Shown here piece after piece: positions 41,158 through 50,164 of a stretch of 51,346 nucleotides of DNA (positions are counted from its first letter, which is position 1; each line of letters starts with the position of its first letter). The notes under the pieces were generated by a model. That model made no database searches. It was given only the letters and a program-made list of their open reading frames with translations, and was not told where the DNA came from. Source of the stretch: CAYZXL01 sp964482435 (lineage in GTDB: Bacteria > Auribacterota > JABMQX01); NCBI GenBank assembly GCA_964482435.1, contig CAYZXL010000030.1, positions 1-51,346 on the forward strand, written 5' to 3'. Made by a program: the position numbers and the translations under genes.

Positions 41158-41795
41158 TCCTGGCAGATTTCGGAACAAGTTACACGAAGCTCTACCTCGA
41201 TGGAGCCCCGAAGATAGTTGCCACCTTCAAGCTGGACTCCTCCTTCCTCGCCCACGCCGGCTGTGGACACCACGCAAAAGGACGAGCGAGGCGAATCGAA
41301 AACGAGCTGGTCGCTTTCTCCACCGGCGCAAAAGCAATGGTCGGGAAAGACGACTTCGTCGTCGCTGACGTCGGCAGTCGCGACATCAAGCGCGTAACTT
41401 TCCGCGAAGGCCGCTACGCGGGCTGCGATTGGAACTACGTCTGCGGCGCCCTCGCCGGCTTCACGCTTGAGCTTCTGTCCCAGCACTGCGGCCTCTCATA
41501 CGACGACATTGAGCCTTCCGACGAGGGCCTTCCAGTCAAGTGCGGCGTCCTCGGAATTAGTGGCCTTTTCGACCTCGTGGCTCAGGGCGAGCCCCTCCCC
41601 CGTGCCATCTCAAAATTCGTCAAGGGAGTCGCAATGAACGTTTATCACTTCGCGGGAAGACCACAGACCCTTTTCTTGGCGGGCGGGATGTGCGAAAATA
41701 ATCTATTCGTACGGTCCATTCCCGCTGATGTAGTTAAACTCGGCAGATTTGTTTCCGTTGAAGGTTTAAGACTTCTGATTCAATCGTCGCCCTGA
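41154..41795 (+). CDS. BadF/BadG/BcrA/HgdC-type ATPase, iron-sulfur activator of the preceding protein
   Basis: 213 residues with a GTG start overlapping the upstream stop. ADFGTSYTKLYL is the phosphate-1 loop of the ASKHA fold, FVVADVGSRDIKRV the connect region, KCGVLGISGLFDLVAQGEPLPRAIS matches the family's C-x-V-x-x-x-S-E-V-x-x-L-x-A-Q-G segment, and FLAGGMCENNLFVR the adenosine motif. Cys97 (NYVCGALAGF) and Cys130 (VKCGVLG) fall at the two positions that hold the dimer-bridging [4Fe-4S] cluster in HgdC. Such proteins drive low-potential electron transfer with ATP into a dehydratase or double-cubane partner, here presumably the 242-residue protein. It is shorter than HgdC (about 260). Confidence 0.8.
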   Translation: MILADFGTSYTKLYLDGAPKIVATFKLDSSFLAHAGCGHHAKGRARRIENELVAFSTGAKAMVGKDDFVVADVGSRDIKRVTFREGRYAGCDWNYVCGALAGFTLELLSQHCGLSYDDIEPSDEGLPVKCGVLGISGLFDLVAQGEPLPRAISKFVKGVAMNVYHFAGRPQTLFLAGGMCENNLFVRSIPADVVKLGRFVSVEGLRLLIQSSP

Positions 41796-41823
41796 GCCAC
41801 CTGCAGCGGAGGCGATAACCACA

Positions 41824-41850
41824 ATGCACCAGATGCTCGGAATCACTTGA
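41824..41850 (+). other. Possible 8-residue leader minicistron before the phosphohexomutase gene
   Basis: ATG at 41824 with a strong GGAGG at 41808-41813 opens MHQMLGIT and stops with TGA at 41848, four bases before the ATG of the next gene. The phosphohexomutase start has no ribosome site of its own, so coupling through this minicistron is plausible. It could also be chance. Confidence 0.3.
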
Positions 41851-41854
41851 CAAG

Positions 41855-43342
41855 ATGAAGGGAAGAGAACCCGATAGAGTATTTCAGGACAAGGAAGTTG
41901 ACCTCCGAGGAGAAAGGATAGACCTCGACACTCTCCGCCGTATCGGCGAGAACGTCGTAGTCAGGGCAAGGTCCAGCGGCATTCCCTCTCCTCAAGTCGT
42001 CCTCGCTGGCGACACCCGCGACGACACCCTCGCCTTGCTTGAAGCCATCAGCCGCGGCATCCTCCACCGTGGCGGCAGCATCATCCTTATTGGCGGTGAC
42101 GCCCCAAAACCCCTCGGTTACTTCTCGGCAGAACTTCTCGCCGCCGACGCCATCGCCTACGTGACCGCCTCCCACGCCCCCGCCAGGTACAACGGCGTGA
42201 AAGTCTATTTCACCGAGAAGTCCGCCTCCCACCGCCGCGCCTTATCTCTTGCAGGTAGGGAGGTCGTCAACTGGCGAGAAGACTGCATCCGCGAATATCA
42301 CCAGTATCTCATCAAGACCTTCGGGCCAAATCTCGGCAGGAGAAAGCCGCTTGTCGTTGACCCTTTGTTCGGTGCCGCGCGGGTTATCGCTCCCGAAATC
42401 CTCAAAGGTTTCGGCTTCGACGTAGAATGCCTTCACGACTACGTTGACAGGAAATTCACACTCCTGCAGGACAACTCGCCCGACCCCACTCTCCCCAATA
42501 ACCTCGACGAGCTGAAGGAGGTTGTCAAGTCCTGGGGGGGAATGGGCGTTGCCTTTGACGGCGACATGGACAGGGCTGTTTTCGTGGACGAGAACAGCGA
42601 GGTCGTCCACTCCGACGAGATAGCCATGATCCTCGGAAGCTATATCTTGAAGAAGCTCCGAAAGAAGGCAAAGGTCGTTTACCACTGTCAGTGTTCCAAT
42701 AGCGTCCCCGAAGTGATTGAGGAAGCACGCGGCCAGGCAATCATCCAGGAGACCGGCTGGCGCAGCGTCAAGGAGAAAATGAAGGAAGTCAGAGCAGCCT
42801 TCGGCGCAGAAATCAGCGGCCATTTCTTCTACGGCGACGGGCTCTACCTCGTCAACAATGGCGACGACGGGCTTTTCACGACCCTCATGCTCTCCAAAGT
42901 CTTGAGGGAATCCAGACAAACACTCGCCGAGGCCCGCGACGGACTCCCTGCTTACTTCACCTCCCCGGAGCTGAGGGTCACCTACGACCAGGACCGGAAT
43001 TCTCACATCGTCCAGTCTTTGAGAGCTCGCTTCGAGAAGGACCACGGCTACGCCGTCCGCGCCGTCGGGCGCGACTTGAGAGCCGAGAAGCACGACGGCA
43101 AGGAATGGCGCTCATGGGTTGTATTCCGAGCGTCTCGCACTGAGCCTCAGAAGCTCTCGTTCCGCTTCGAGGGAAGGTCCTTGGAGCATCTCGCCGAGGT
43201 CAAACGCGACCTCCTTGAGTCAATCCCCGCAAGCGACGAACGCCTCTCGACGATGCTCGATGAATCGTATAAAACTATCGTCGGCGACCCCACGGCGTAT
43301 TATCGCCGGGCCCTGGAAGCGGCAGGCAAAATTCCACGATAA
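41855..43342 (+). CDS. Alpha-D-phosphohexomutase (phosphomannomutase/phosphoglucomutase)
   Basis: 495 residues. The phosphoserine loop is TASHAPARYNG (Ser106; family TASHNP), the metal loop AFDGDMDRAVFV (family DGDGDR, with Met in place of the middle Gly), the sugar-binding loop GAEISGHFFY, and the phosphate-binding loop RASRTEP. It interconverts sugar 1- and 6-phosphates, probably mannose or glucose, for glycan precursors. The ATG has no visible ribosome site but follows a short minicistron. The Met in the metal loop and the large size are mild deviations. Precise substrate cannot be told. Confidence 0.9.
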   Translation: MKGREPDRVFQDKEVDLRGERIDLDTLRRIGENVVVRARSSGIPSPQVVLAGDTRDDTLALLEAISRGILHRGGSIILIGGDAPKPLGYFSAELLAADAIAYVTASHAPARYNGVKVYFTEKSASHRRALSLAGREVVNWREDCIREYHQYLIKTFGPNLGRRKPLVVDPLFGAARVIAPEILKGFGFDVECLHDYVDRKFTLLQDNSPDPTLPNNLDELKEVVKSWGGMGVAFDGDMDRAVFVDENSEVVHSDEIAMILGSYILKKLRKKAKVVYHCQCSNSVPEVIEEARGQAIIQETGWRSVKEKMKEVRAAFGAEISGHFFYGDGLYLVNNGDDGLFTTLMLSKVLRESRQTLAEARDGLPAYFTSPELRVTYDQDRNSHIVQSLRARFEKDHGYAVRAVGRDLRAEKHDGKEWRSWVVFRASRTEPQKLSFRFEGRSLEHLAEVKRDLLESIPASDERLSTMLDESYKTIVGDPTAYYRRALEAAGKIPR

Positions 43343-43521
43343 AAGGTGGTGGACAACGGGGTCTACCGGCAAACGAATAGAGTGCAGGAACGATTGACAA
43401 CCACAGCCTCCGCTGGAAACGTTTTTTTCACTCCAAACTCGGGAACCGTTTTGGCGAGTCTTCCCGTCCGGGTGGGGAAGGATTCCGAAAAATCACACCC
43501 GTTAATTCCGCGTCGTGAGCA

Positions 43522-44526
43522 ATGTTCGTTGATTACGTGAGAATCAAAGCCATCGCCGGAAATGGGGGTGACGGTTGCGTCAGCTTCCGCAGGGAGAAAT
43601 ACGTCCCGCGAGGCGGCCCGGACGGAGGCCACGGCGGCGCCGGTGGAAACGTCGTCCTTGTTTCCGACGAGGATGTTGACAGCCTCGTCTCCCTCAAATT
43701 CGTCCCCGTTCTCCGAGGCGACCACGGCAAGAACGGCCAGGGCAATCAGAAAACTGGCGCCGACGGAAAAGACGCCGTCACCCTCGTCCCTGTTGGCACA
43801 GTCGTTCGCGACGCAAAGTCCGGCGTCGTTCTTTTCGACTTCACGCAATCCCGCGAGCGCTTCATCGTCGCCCATGGCGGACGCGGCGGCAGGGGAAACG
43901 CCAGTTTCAAGAGCTCCACAAACCAGGCCCCACGCCAATTCGGGACCGGCAAGCCCGGCGAAACCCTCACCCTCGACCTCGAGTTGAAACTCATCGCCCA
44001 CATCGGCCTCACCGGCTTCCCCAACGCCGGAAAATCGTCCCTTCTTTCCAAAATCTGCGACGCCAGACCTAAAATTGCCAGCTACCCCTTCACCACTCTC
44101 TCCCCCAACCTCGGCGTCCTCAAGCTCACCGACGATTATCGAATCATCAAGGTCGCCGACGTCCCCGGCTTGATAGACGGCGCACACGCAAACCGCGGAC
44201 TTGGCCATGAATTCCTTCGCCATATCGAGCGGACCTCCATTCTCGTGATGGTTATTGACATAGCCGCAGTTGACGGGCGCGACCCGGTCGAGGATTATAG
44301 AGTCCTGCGTCGAGAACTCGAACTCCATAGCATAGAGCTCGCGCAGCGCCCTTTTCTCGTCGCCTGCAACAAAATGGATTTGGAAAGCGCACCTCAAAAC
44401 CTGGAAGTCTTCCGGAGAGAGTCGGATGTTCCCGACGAGAAAATCTTCCCGATCTCGTGCCTGACGGGCTACGGCCTGGAGGGGTTAGTCGGCGCCATCG
44501 CTAAAATCGTCAACCAGAAAAACTGA
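43522..44526 (+). CDS. obg: Obg/CgtA GTPase
   Basis: 334 residues. The glycine-rich Obg domain starts at FVDYVRIKAIAGNGGDGCVSFRREKY. The GTPase part has G1 GFPNAGKSS (165-173), the YPFTTLSPNLG switch motif, G3 DVPGLIDGAH and G4 NKMD. The C-terminal OCT domain is absent, as in many bacteria. It acts in 50S ribosome assembly and stress control. It is followed 21 bases later by nadD. rplU and rpmA, which often precede obg, are not adjacent. Confidence 0.96.
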   Translation: MFVDYVRIKAIAGNGGDGCVSFRREKYVPRGGPDGGHGGAGGNVVLVSDEDVDSLVSLKFVPVLRGDHGKNGQGNQKTGADGKDAVTLVPVGTVVRDAKSGVVLFDFTQSRERFIVAHGGRGGRGNASFKSSTNQAPRQFGTGKPGETLTLDLELKLIAHIGLTGFPNAGKSSLLSKICDARPKIASYPFTTLSPNLGVLKLTDDYRIIKVADVPGLIDGAHANRGLGHEFLRHIERTSILVMVIDIAAVDGRDPVEDYRVLRRELELHSIELAQRPFLVACNKMDLESAPQNLEVFRRESDVPDEKIFPISCLTGYGLEGLVGAIAKIVNQKN

Positions 44527-44547
44527 ACCATCTCGCAAATTGTCGTC

Positions 44548-45180
44548 ATGAAAACAAAACTCGGAATCTTCGGCGGCACATTCAACCCAATCCACATCGG
44601 CCACCTCATCATTGCCGAAGCCGCCAGAGAGCAGTACGCTCTCCAAAAAGTCCTCTTCATCCCGTCCGCCCACCCGCCCCACAAGCAAGAGCACGACATC
44701 ATCCCCGCCCACCACAGGTATCAGCTCGTCTCCCTCGCCGTCGCCGGCAATCCCTTCTTTGACGTCTCCGACATCGAGATGAAAAGAGAAGGACGCTCCT
44801 ATTCCGTCGAGACCCTCAAATTCCTCCGCCAGACCGAAACCCTCCCCGCAGACTATTTCTTCATCATTGGCGCCGACAGCGTCCCCGAACTCCGAACCTG
44901 GAAAAACGTCGAAGAACTCGCCCGCCTCTGCACCTTCCTTGTCGTCCCGCGACCAGATTGGCAGCTCGACCGCCTCGCCAGCGAGGACCTTGGCCTCCCC
45001 CGATGGATCGTCGAGCAACTCCTCACTCACGTCGTTTCCGCTCCCCTCATCGGCATTTCCTCAACGGACATCCGCCACAGGGTCGCCAACGGCCTCTGCA
45101 TAAAATACTTGGTTCCTCACCCCGTAGAGGAATATATTGTTCAACACGCGCTCTATCGAAAGGCCGATACCTCAACCTGA
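44548..45180 (+). CDS. nadD: Nicotinate-nucleotide adenylyltransferase NadD
   Basis: 210 residues. The nucleotidyltransferase motif is FGGTFNPIHIGH (8-19), then SAHPPHK, IIGADSVPELRTWKNVEEL, FLVVPRPDW and the C-terminal ISSTDIRHRV. It forms deamido-NAD from NaMN and ATP. The obg-nadD arrangement is common in bacteria. A short gap separates it from the zinc-ribbon gene. Confidence 0.95.
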   Translation: MKTKLGIFGGTFNPIHIGHLIIAEAAREQYALQKVLFIPSAHPPHKQEHDIIPAHHRYQLVSLAVAGNPFFDVSDIEMKREGRSYSVETLKFLRQTETLPADYFFIIGADSVPELRTWKNVEELARLCTFLVVPRPDWQLDRLASEDLGLPRWIVEQLLTHVVSAPLIGISSTDIRHRVANGLCIKYLVPHPVEEYIVQHALYRKADTST

Positions 45181-45203
45181 ACGTAAAAAACTCGGAGGAC
45201 ACA

Positions 45204-45752
45204 ATGCCCAAGCCAGTCGCCGCCAGATGTCAGAAGTGCGGTCACGAAGCTGAGGTCCAGTGGACCTTCGGCTCAAAATGCCCCAGGTGCGGATCCGATA
45301 AATTCTTCCCTGTGATCACCGTCGGCGAGTCGGAGGAACCCACCGAGCGTACCCGCCGTCGCGCCGCCTCCCCGAAACCGACCAAGGCAATTGCCGCAGT
45401 TCTGTTTTTTGCTGTCGCAATTACCGCCCTTGTCTTACGAGTCAAGTCAACGAGCCGTCCAAAAGAGTTCTACCAAACCTGGACGATGATTTGCGCCAAC
45501 GCCGACTGCGAGAAAACCTTTCGCCAAAAGCACCTCACAAGCGACGTCTTCCCACAGATGACGTGCCCCAACTGCAAGCAGAAGACCGCTTTCCGCGCCG
45601 TCCAGTGCAGACGCTGCGGCACAATCTTCCCCCTCAGGTCCGATCTCAAGAAAGACCCCAGCATCGGCCTCCAATGCCCAAACTGCAGATCCCCGGAACT
45701 CAACCTCGACTCCTCCACCGTCCCCCTCGCCGAGGAGACAAAAGAAAAGTGA
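45204..45752 (+). CDS. Zinc-ribbon single-pass membrane protein, unknown function
   Basis: 183 residues from the ATG at 45204 (CTCGGAGGACACA before it). An N-terminal ribbon (CQKCG and CPRCG), a single transmembrane helix (IAAVLFFAVAITALVLRV), then further C-x-x-C pairs: CANADCEKTF with CPNCKQK, and CRRCG with CPNCRSP. It looks like two or three zinc ribbons on either side of the membrane. No specific role is known. It is in the same run as nadD and mtlD. Confidence 0.8.
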   Translation: MPKPVAARCQKCGHEAEVQWTFGSKCPRCGSDKFFPVITVGESEEPTERTRRRAASPKPTKAIAAVLFFAVAITALVLRVKSTSRPKEFYQTWTMICANADCEKTFRQKHLTSDVFPQMTCPNCKQKTAFRAVQCRRCGTIFPLRSDLKKDPSIGLQCPNCRSPELNLDSSTVPLAEETKEK

Positions 45753-45794
45753 CCGAGCGACTTCTCGCCCGTACAAGCCCTTAACGGTTCACTC

Positions 45795-46967
45795 ATGAAA
45801 GCAGTCATCTTCGGAGCCGGTAATATCGGAAGAGGTTTCCTCGGACAGCTCTTCTCCCAATCCGGATACGAAATCGTCTTCGTCGAGCTTGACTCCGAAA
45901 TCATTGACCGCCTCAACGCCGACTGCTCATACCCCATCCATATCGTCGGCGAAAAACAATGGACATACATCGTCAAGGGCGTCCGGGCTCTCCAGGCCTC
46001 AGATGCCGAGCAAATCGCCTCCCACATCAAATCCGCCGACATACTCGCAACCGCAGTCGGAGTCAACGCCCTCCCTGCAATCGCGCCGACAATCGCTCAC
46101 GCTCTCCAGCACCGCTTCGCCTCCGGCCGCCTTTCCGAGCTCAACGTCATCATCTGCGAAAACATCATCCACTCCGGCGAGCACCTCAAAGCGCTCGTCC
46201 TCAAGCACCTCCCCCAACAATACCATCACCACCTCGACCAGAAAATCGGATGGGTCGCCACAGTCGTCAGCCGAATGGTCCCCGTCGTCACCGAACAAAT
46301 GAGAAAACAAAACCCCGCCCAGATTGCCGTCGAGCCCTACTGCACCCTCCCCGTTGACAAAAAAGCCTTCAAAGGCCCCCTCCCCAACATCCAGGGATTC
46401 GACCTCTCCGACAACCTCCCCGCCCTCGAAGAACGAAAACTCTTCGCCCACAACGCCGGCCACGCCCTTAGCGCCTACTTCGGCTACCAGAAACGATACA
46501 CATACATCTACGAAGCCATCCGCGACAGTGAAATCCGCCGCAAAGTCCTCGGCGGCTTAAGCGAATCCGGCCACGCACTTATCAGAAAACACCACTTCAA
46601 CCCAAAAGAACACCACGCCCACCTCGACGACCTCCTCCGCCGCTTCTCCAACGTTGCCCTCGGCGATACCGTCGCTCGCGTCGCCCGCGACCCTATCCGC
46701 AAATTAGGCCGCAACGACCGTCTCATTGGCAGCGCACGCCTCGCCCTCGAATACCGCATCAAACCCCTCTTCCTCCTCGAGGGAATCGTCGCTGCTCTCC
46801 GCTACGACAACCCCGACGACGAAAAAGCCGCTGAGCTCCAGCGCCTCCTCTCCGACGAAGGAATCGCCCACGTCCTCGAATCCATCTGCGGCCTCTCCCC
46901 CTCCGACCCCCTCTTCGACCTCATCTCCCACAACTACCTCCTCTCCCTCCGCTCCCACCACCAGTGA
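45795..46967 (+). CDS. mtlD: Mannitol-1-phosphate 5-dehydrogenase MtlD
   Basis: 390 residues. AVIFGAGNIGRGFLGQLFSQSG is the NAD-binding start, VGVNALPAIAPTIAHAL and NVIICENIIHSGEHLKALVL are conserved, and the catalytic segment is EERKLFAHNAGHALSAYFG (Lys with Asn and His). IRKLGRNDRLIGSARLALE lies in the C-terminal domain. It oxidises mannitol-1-phosphate to fructose-6-phosphate with NAD. No PTS transporter (mtlA) is nearby, so its physiological direction is unclear. Codon use is strongly biased to C-ending codons, unlike the island that follows. Confidence 0.93.
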   Translation: MKAVIFGAGNIGRGFLGQLFSQSGYEIVFVELDSEIIDRLNADCSYPIHIVGEKQWTYIVKGVRALQASDAEQIASHIKSADILATAVGVNALPAIAPTIAHALQHRFASGRLSELNVIICENIIHSGEHLKALVLKHLPQQYHHHLDQKIGWVATVVSRMVPVVTEQMRKQNPAQIAVEPYCTLPVDKKAFKGPLPNIQGFDLSDNLPALEERKLFAHNAGHALSAYFGYQKRYTYIYEAIRDSEIRRKVLGGLSESGHALIRKHHFNPKEHHAHLDDLLRRFSNVALGDTVARVARDPIRKLGRNDRLIGSARLALEYRIKPLFLLEGIVAALRYDNPDDEKAAELQRLLSDEGIAHVLESICGLSPSDPLFDLISHNYLLSLRSHHQ

Positions 46968-47188
46968 CGACCCTGGCCCGGTGCCTGCAGTGCGAATAAT
47001 GGCGGGTGAAACCCGGATCAAAAGGCCCGCCGCCCCGCCGCACAGTACCACACATGAGGCTTGCGGCCGGCGCAGCATCCTTGGTATCATAACGCCCGTG
47101 CGCCGAAAGGTGCGGCGACGGCACGGGATGTCGTGGAGCATCAAACGCGGTTCCGGCCCATCTTACACCATAAGAGAAGGGGAAGGCC
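46968..47188. promoter_or_regulatory. Upstream region of the GHKL ATPase island
   Basis: About 221 bases between mtlD and the ATPase gene, ending in GAAGGGGAAGGCC at the ATPase start. It presumably carries the island promoter and left junction. I see no clear inverted or direct repeat marking an insertion point. Confidence 0.4.
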
Positions 47189-49468
47189 ATGGCACAATTC
47201 GACTATACGCCGGACCAGGACGTCAAGGTCCACGAGGAAGGAGCAATCCGCCTCATATCCAGCGCTTTTCAGTCACACGAGAACGGACTGCCCGAATGGC
47301 TCAAGAACTCGGCGGATGCCTATGCACGCGAGGACGCTCCCGAGCCGAAGCGCGTGGTCGTAGTCATATTCGACAGCGGACGCAGCGGCTCAAGGCCCTC
47401 CATTTCCTGCCTTGACTTTTCGGGCATGACCTCGCAGATGATCGAAGAGAATTTCAGGATATGGCTGGATCCCGAGGCGGCGCGACGCGGAGGCGAGGCC
47501 GCAAGCGTCCAGGGCGGTCACGGGAACGGTGGGAAGTCTTACATGACGCGGATGTTCGAGGATTATGCCCTCCTCCACACCGTGAAGACCGGATTCGGGA
47601 ACCGTTACGGCGTCAAGGGCGGGTCATTCCGGTTCGGATACATCCCCGACCCCGCACGTGGCCGAAATTTGCCGGTGACGGATCTCCGCGTGGAGCTTGG
47701 GAGGGCATTGGCCGAGGTTGGATGCGCACCCCATAACCTTCCAGCCGCCGCAATCCAAGCCCTGCAACAGGCGGACGGGTTCACCCTTGTCAGAGGCGTC
47801 GGCCCCAAGGGCTATAGAAGCCGTATCCCCGCGCGCCAGTTCGTCATGAGCCTCCAGAACCATCCCCAGATGGCACGCACCTTGGAGCTCTGCAGGGTGT
47901 TCGCCATCGTGAACGGCGAACAGTTCGAGCGTGGGAAACAACTCGTACTTGCCCCGATCGCTCCGATGCAGGGTGCCGAGGAGCCCAGGGTTCTAAACCT
48001 CCCGCCTGTACTCCGGGACCCCGTGTCGGGCCAACACGTCTCGACCACAGCCGAATGCTCCCTTCCGGCGGGGGTGGTCACCCTGCGAACGTCGAGCGTA
48101 AGCATGCGGTGGAGCAAGAAATTGCGCCACAATGTGGTCTTCAGGGCGAAATCCGGGTACATCGGGTATGTCCCGGTCTCCGAGCTCGACGTGCAATCGC
48201 CCTACCGTGACCGCGTCTATGGCGAGTCCACCGTCGAAGCACTTGAACCCTACAAACAGAATGACAGGGCCCGGCTAGCTTCAAGCCCCCTCACGCGTGC
48301 TGTCGAGCGCTTCATCGGGGAACAGATACAGGCCTACGCCCGCGAGTTCGAGGCGCGCGACCGCCGCCGGTGTGACCAGGATGAAAAGAACGCGATCAGC
48401 AAGATCAACGAAGCCCTTGATCGGTGGAAAAACCGCTTTCTTGGCGAGCTGATGCGCGGCCTCTGGGGCCCCGGCGTCATAGGACCGCCTCCTCCGCCTC
48501 CTCCGCTGCCTACCGGCGAACCCGCGACCATGGAGCTGCGCCTAAGCCACCCGAGGGCCGGCCTTGGCGTCGCCTTCCGGCCAAGCTTGAGGTTCTACGA
48601 TCGCCAACGGTGTATAATACGGCAGGTTCCCTACAGATGGGTCAGCGACGACAATAATGTCGCAATGGTGGACGAGGACCTCATGGTTATAAATACGTTT
48701 GCCTACGGCAGGACCGCCATAAACGCGGAGACACTCGATGGCAAACTGCGGTCCAATAAGGTCCCTCTGGATGTCGTCCGGATCTGCGGGATACGAATAA
48801 CGCCCCAACAAATCACCATCCCCGCCCGTAGCCGGTACAAGCTCGAAGCCCTCTGCCGGCTCGCCTCCGGCGAGGAGACCTCCGCCGTCTACCTCGTCTG
48901 GACCGAGGGCAACAGCGATGTCGCCAGGGTAAGCGCCTCCGGGCTCGTATTCGCCTTCTCGGCAGGCCAAACCGAGGTCACTGCTGGAGACGATGAGTGC
49001 ATCGCCAAGGAACCCGCACTCGTTAAGGTCCTGCCCGGAGGGGGTCGGGATAGAGGCGACCAGCGTGGTCAAGGTTTCCCCCTGGTCTTGGTCTCGGGCG
49101 ACATCAACCCTGACCCCGATACGATGGAGTACAGAAACTTCAGCGCCGAAGACCCCCCCGTGTGGCAAGAACCCCAGGACGTCGATCGCAATATCTGGTG
49201 GATTAACAGCGCCGCCCCGCTGGCGAGGCTGTACCTCGACCAGGCGAGAGGCTACGGATACCAATCGCGCGAGTGGCGCATGTATCACCTCGAGCGCTAC
49301 ATTGACGTAATCGTGCAAATCGCTCTGACCCGCGGCCCGGCCGAAAAGGAGCCCCTCACGGCTGCTGACTGGATACTGAGGTGGGGTTCGCAGGCCGCCG
49401 AGATTCAAGCCGCCGCGGTCGCGGACTTGACCAACTTTATAGCTACAGGGGAGCTGCCGGAGGAGTAG
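47189..49468 (+). CDS. MORC/MutL-like GHKL ATPase with Ig-like repeats
   Basis: 759 residues. GHKL nucleotide-binding motifs: N box LPEWLKNSADAY (Glu36, Asn40, Asp43), the Asp loop LDFSGM (Asp76), and the glycine-rich lid VQGGHGNGGKSYMT (108-120). A second part to about residue 430 is helical and ends in a charged segment. Seven prolines (433-439) link to two bacterial Ig-like (Big) domains at about 447-530 and 533-616 (NSDVARVSASGLVFAFSAGQTEVTAG is the best piece). The C-terminus contains IWWINSAAPLARLYLDQARG. Such ATPases occur in restriction-modification-type operons and gave rise to eukaryotic MORC proteins. The next genes encode a winged-helix protein and a DNA methyltransferase, so a DNA-sensing or clamping role in defence is likely by inference. 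Confidence 0.75.
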   Translation: MAQFDYTPDQDVKVHEEGAIRLISSAFQSHENGLPEWLKNSADAYAREDAPEPKRVVVVIFDSGRSGSRPSISCLDFSGMTSQMIEENFRIWLDPEAARRGGEAASVQGGHGNGGKSYMTRMFEDYALLHTVKTGFGNRYGVKGGSFRFGYIPDPARGRNLPVTDLRVELGRALAEVGCAPHNLPAAAIQALQQADGFTLVRGVGPKGYRSRIPARQFVMSLQNHPQMARTLELCRVFAIVNGEQFERGKQLVLAPIAPMQGAEEPRVLNLPPVLRDPVSGQHVSTTAECSLPAGVVTLRTSSVSMRWSKKLRHNVVFRAKSGYIGYVPVSELDVQSPYRDRVYGESTVEALEPYKQNDRARLASSPLTRAVERFIGEQIQAYAREFEARDRRRCDQDEKNAISKINEALDRWKNRFLGELMRGLWGPGVIGPPPPPPPLPTGEPATMELRLSHPRAGLGVAFRPSLRFYDRQRCIIRQVPYRWVSDDNNVAMVDEDLMVINTFAYGRTAINAETLDGKLRSNKVPLDVVRICGIRITPQQITIPARSRYKLEALCRLASGEETSAVYLVWTEGNSDVARVSASGLVFAFSAGQTEVTAGDDECIAKEPALVKVLPGGGRDRGDQRGQGFPLVLVSGDINPDPDTMEYRNFSAEDPPVWQEPQDVDRNIWWINSAAPLARLYLDQARGYGYQSREWRMYHLERYIDVIVQIALTRGPAEKEPLTAADWILRWGSQAAEIQAAAVADLTNFIATGELPEE

Positions 49469-49471
49469 ACC

Positions 49472-50164
49472 ATGACCGAGCAACCATCGCTTACAGTACC
49501 TCAGAAACTGCTTGTGGCCGCGTACGAGCTCGAGGAACGCGGACGCCGGCCGTTCTCGGCCGAGGACCTAGTTGTGTCAGCCTGGCGCAAGTTTCCGGAC
49601 TCCTTCGGCCTTCCAGGCTACCGCGGCCCGGACGGCCGCCTCTCCTACCCCGACTCGAACAGGGTCTTCGCTGAGATAATGGGCTGTAAATCCGTGAGGA
49701 GGCGAGGCTTTCTCTCGAAGGTCGGCCCGAAAATGTACCAACTCACGGAGGCCGGCCGCGAGGAGGCCCGGGGCCTCTCCGCACGCGTCGTTGGCTACCC
49801 CCCGGAGAAGGCCGGGCTCCCCAGGGACATGCAGCTCGAGCTCCAAAGACTTCTCCGATCCAAGGCCGTCCAAAAGGTCAGAAGCAGCAGGTCTGCGGAC
49901 CTCACCTTCCATGATGCATGTGCCTTCTGGGGCATCTCCCCATGGAGCTCCGCCATAGAGTTCCAGGGAAAGACCGCCAACTTCGCGTGTGTCGTTGAAC
50001 ACGCTCGGAAGGTCGTGGAGAACAGTCGCGCCACGTTTGGGCACCGGGGCCAAGCGTTTGACACCGTGGATCTGCAGCTCCTGATGCGCGCGCATCACGA
50101 GCTTTTGAACAAGTTCCTAGACGAGATAGCCGTCATCAAAAACAGGAGGGACGAGCGCCAATGA
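49472..50164 (+). CDS. Winged-helix protein of the ATPase-methyltransferase island
   Basis: 230 residues. The N-terminal 80 residues (TVPQKLLVAAYELEERGRRPFSAEDLVVSAWRKFPDSFGLPGY, then YQLTEAGREEARGL) are a winged-helix-like DNA-binding domain similar to those fused to or encoded beside restriction enzymes. The remainder, with a conserved-looking FHDACAFWGISPWSSAIEF and a helical C-terminus (QLLMRAHHELLNKFLDEIAVIKNRR), matches no family I know. It starts 3 bases after the ATPase stop and overlaps the methyltransferase by 4 bases (ATGA). It could be a specificity or regulatory subunit. Confidence 0.65.
   Translation: MTEQPSLTVPQKLLVAAYELEERGRRPFSAEDLVVSAWRKFPDSFGLPGYRGPDGRLSYPDSNRVFAEIMGCKSVRRRGFLSKVGPKMYQLTEAGREEARGLSARVVGYPPEKAGLPRDMQLELQRLLRSKAVQKVRSSRSADLTFHDACAFWGISPWSSAIEFQGKTANFACVVEHARKVVENSRATFGHRGQAFDTVDLQLLMRAHHELLNKFLDEIAVIKNRRDERQ

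Noticed and set aside
42242..43093. Minus-strand 283-codon frame opposite the phosphohexomutase
   Set aside because: Antisense of a gene with all four catalytic loops of its family; no independent evidence.
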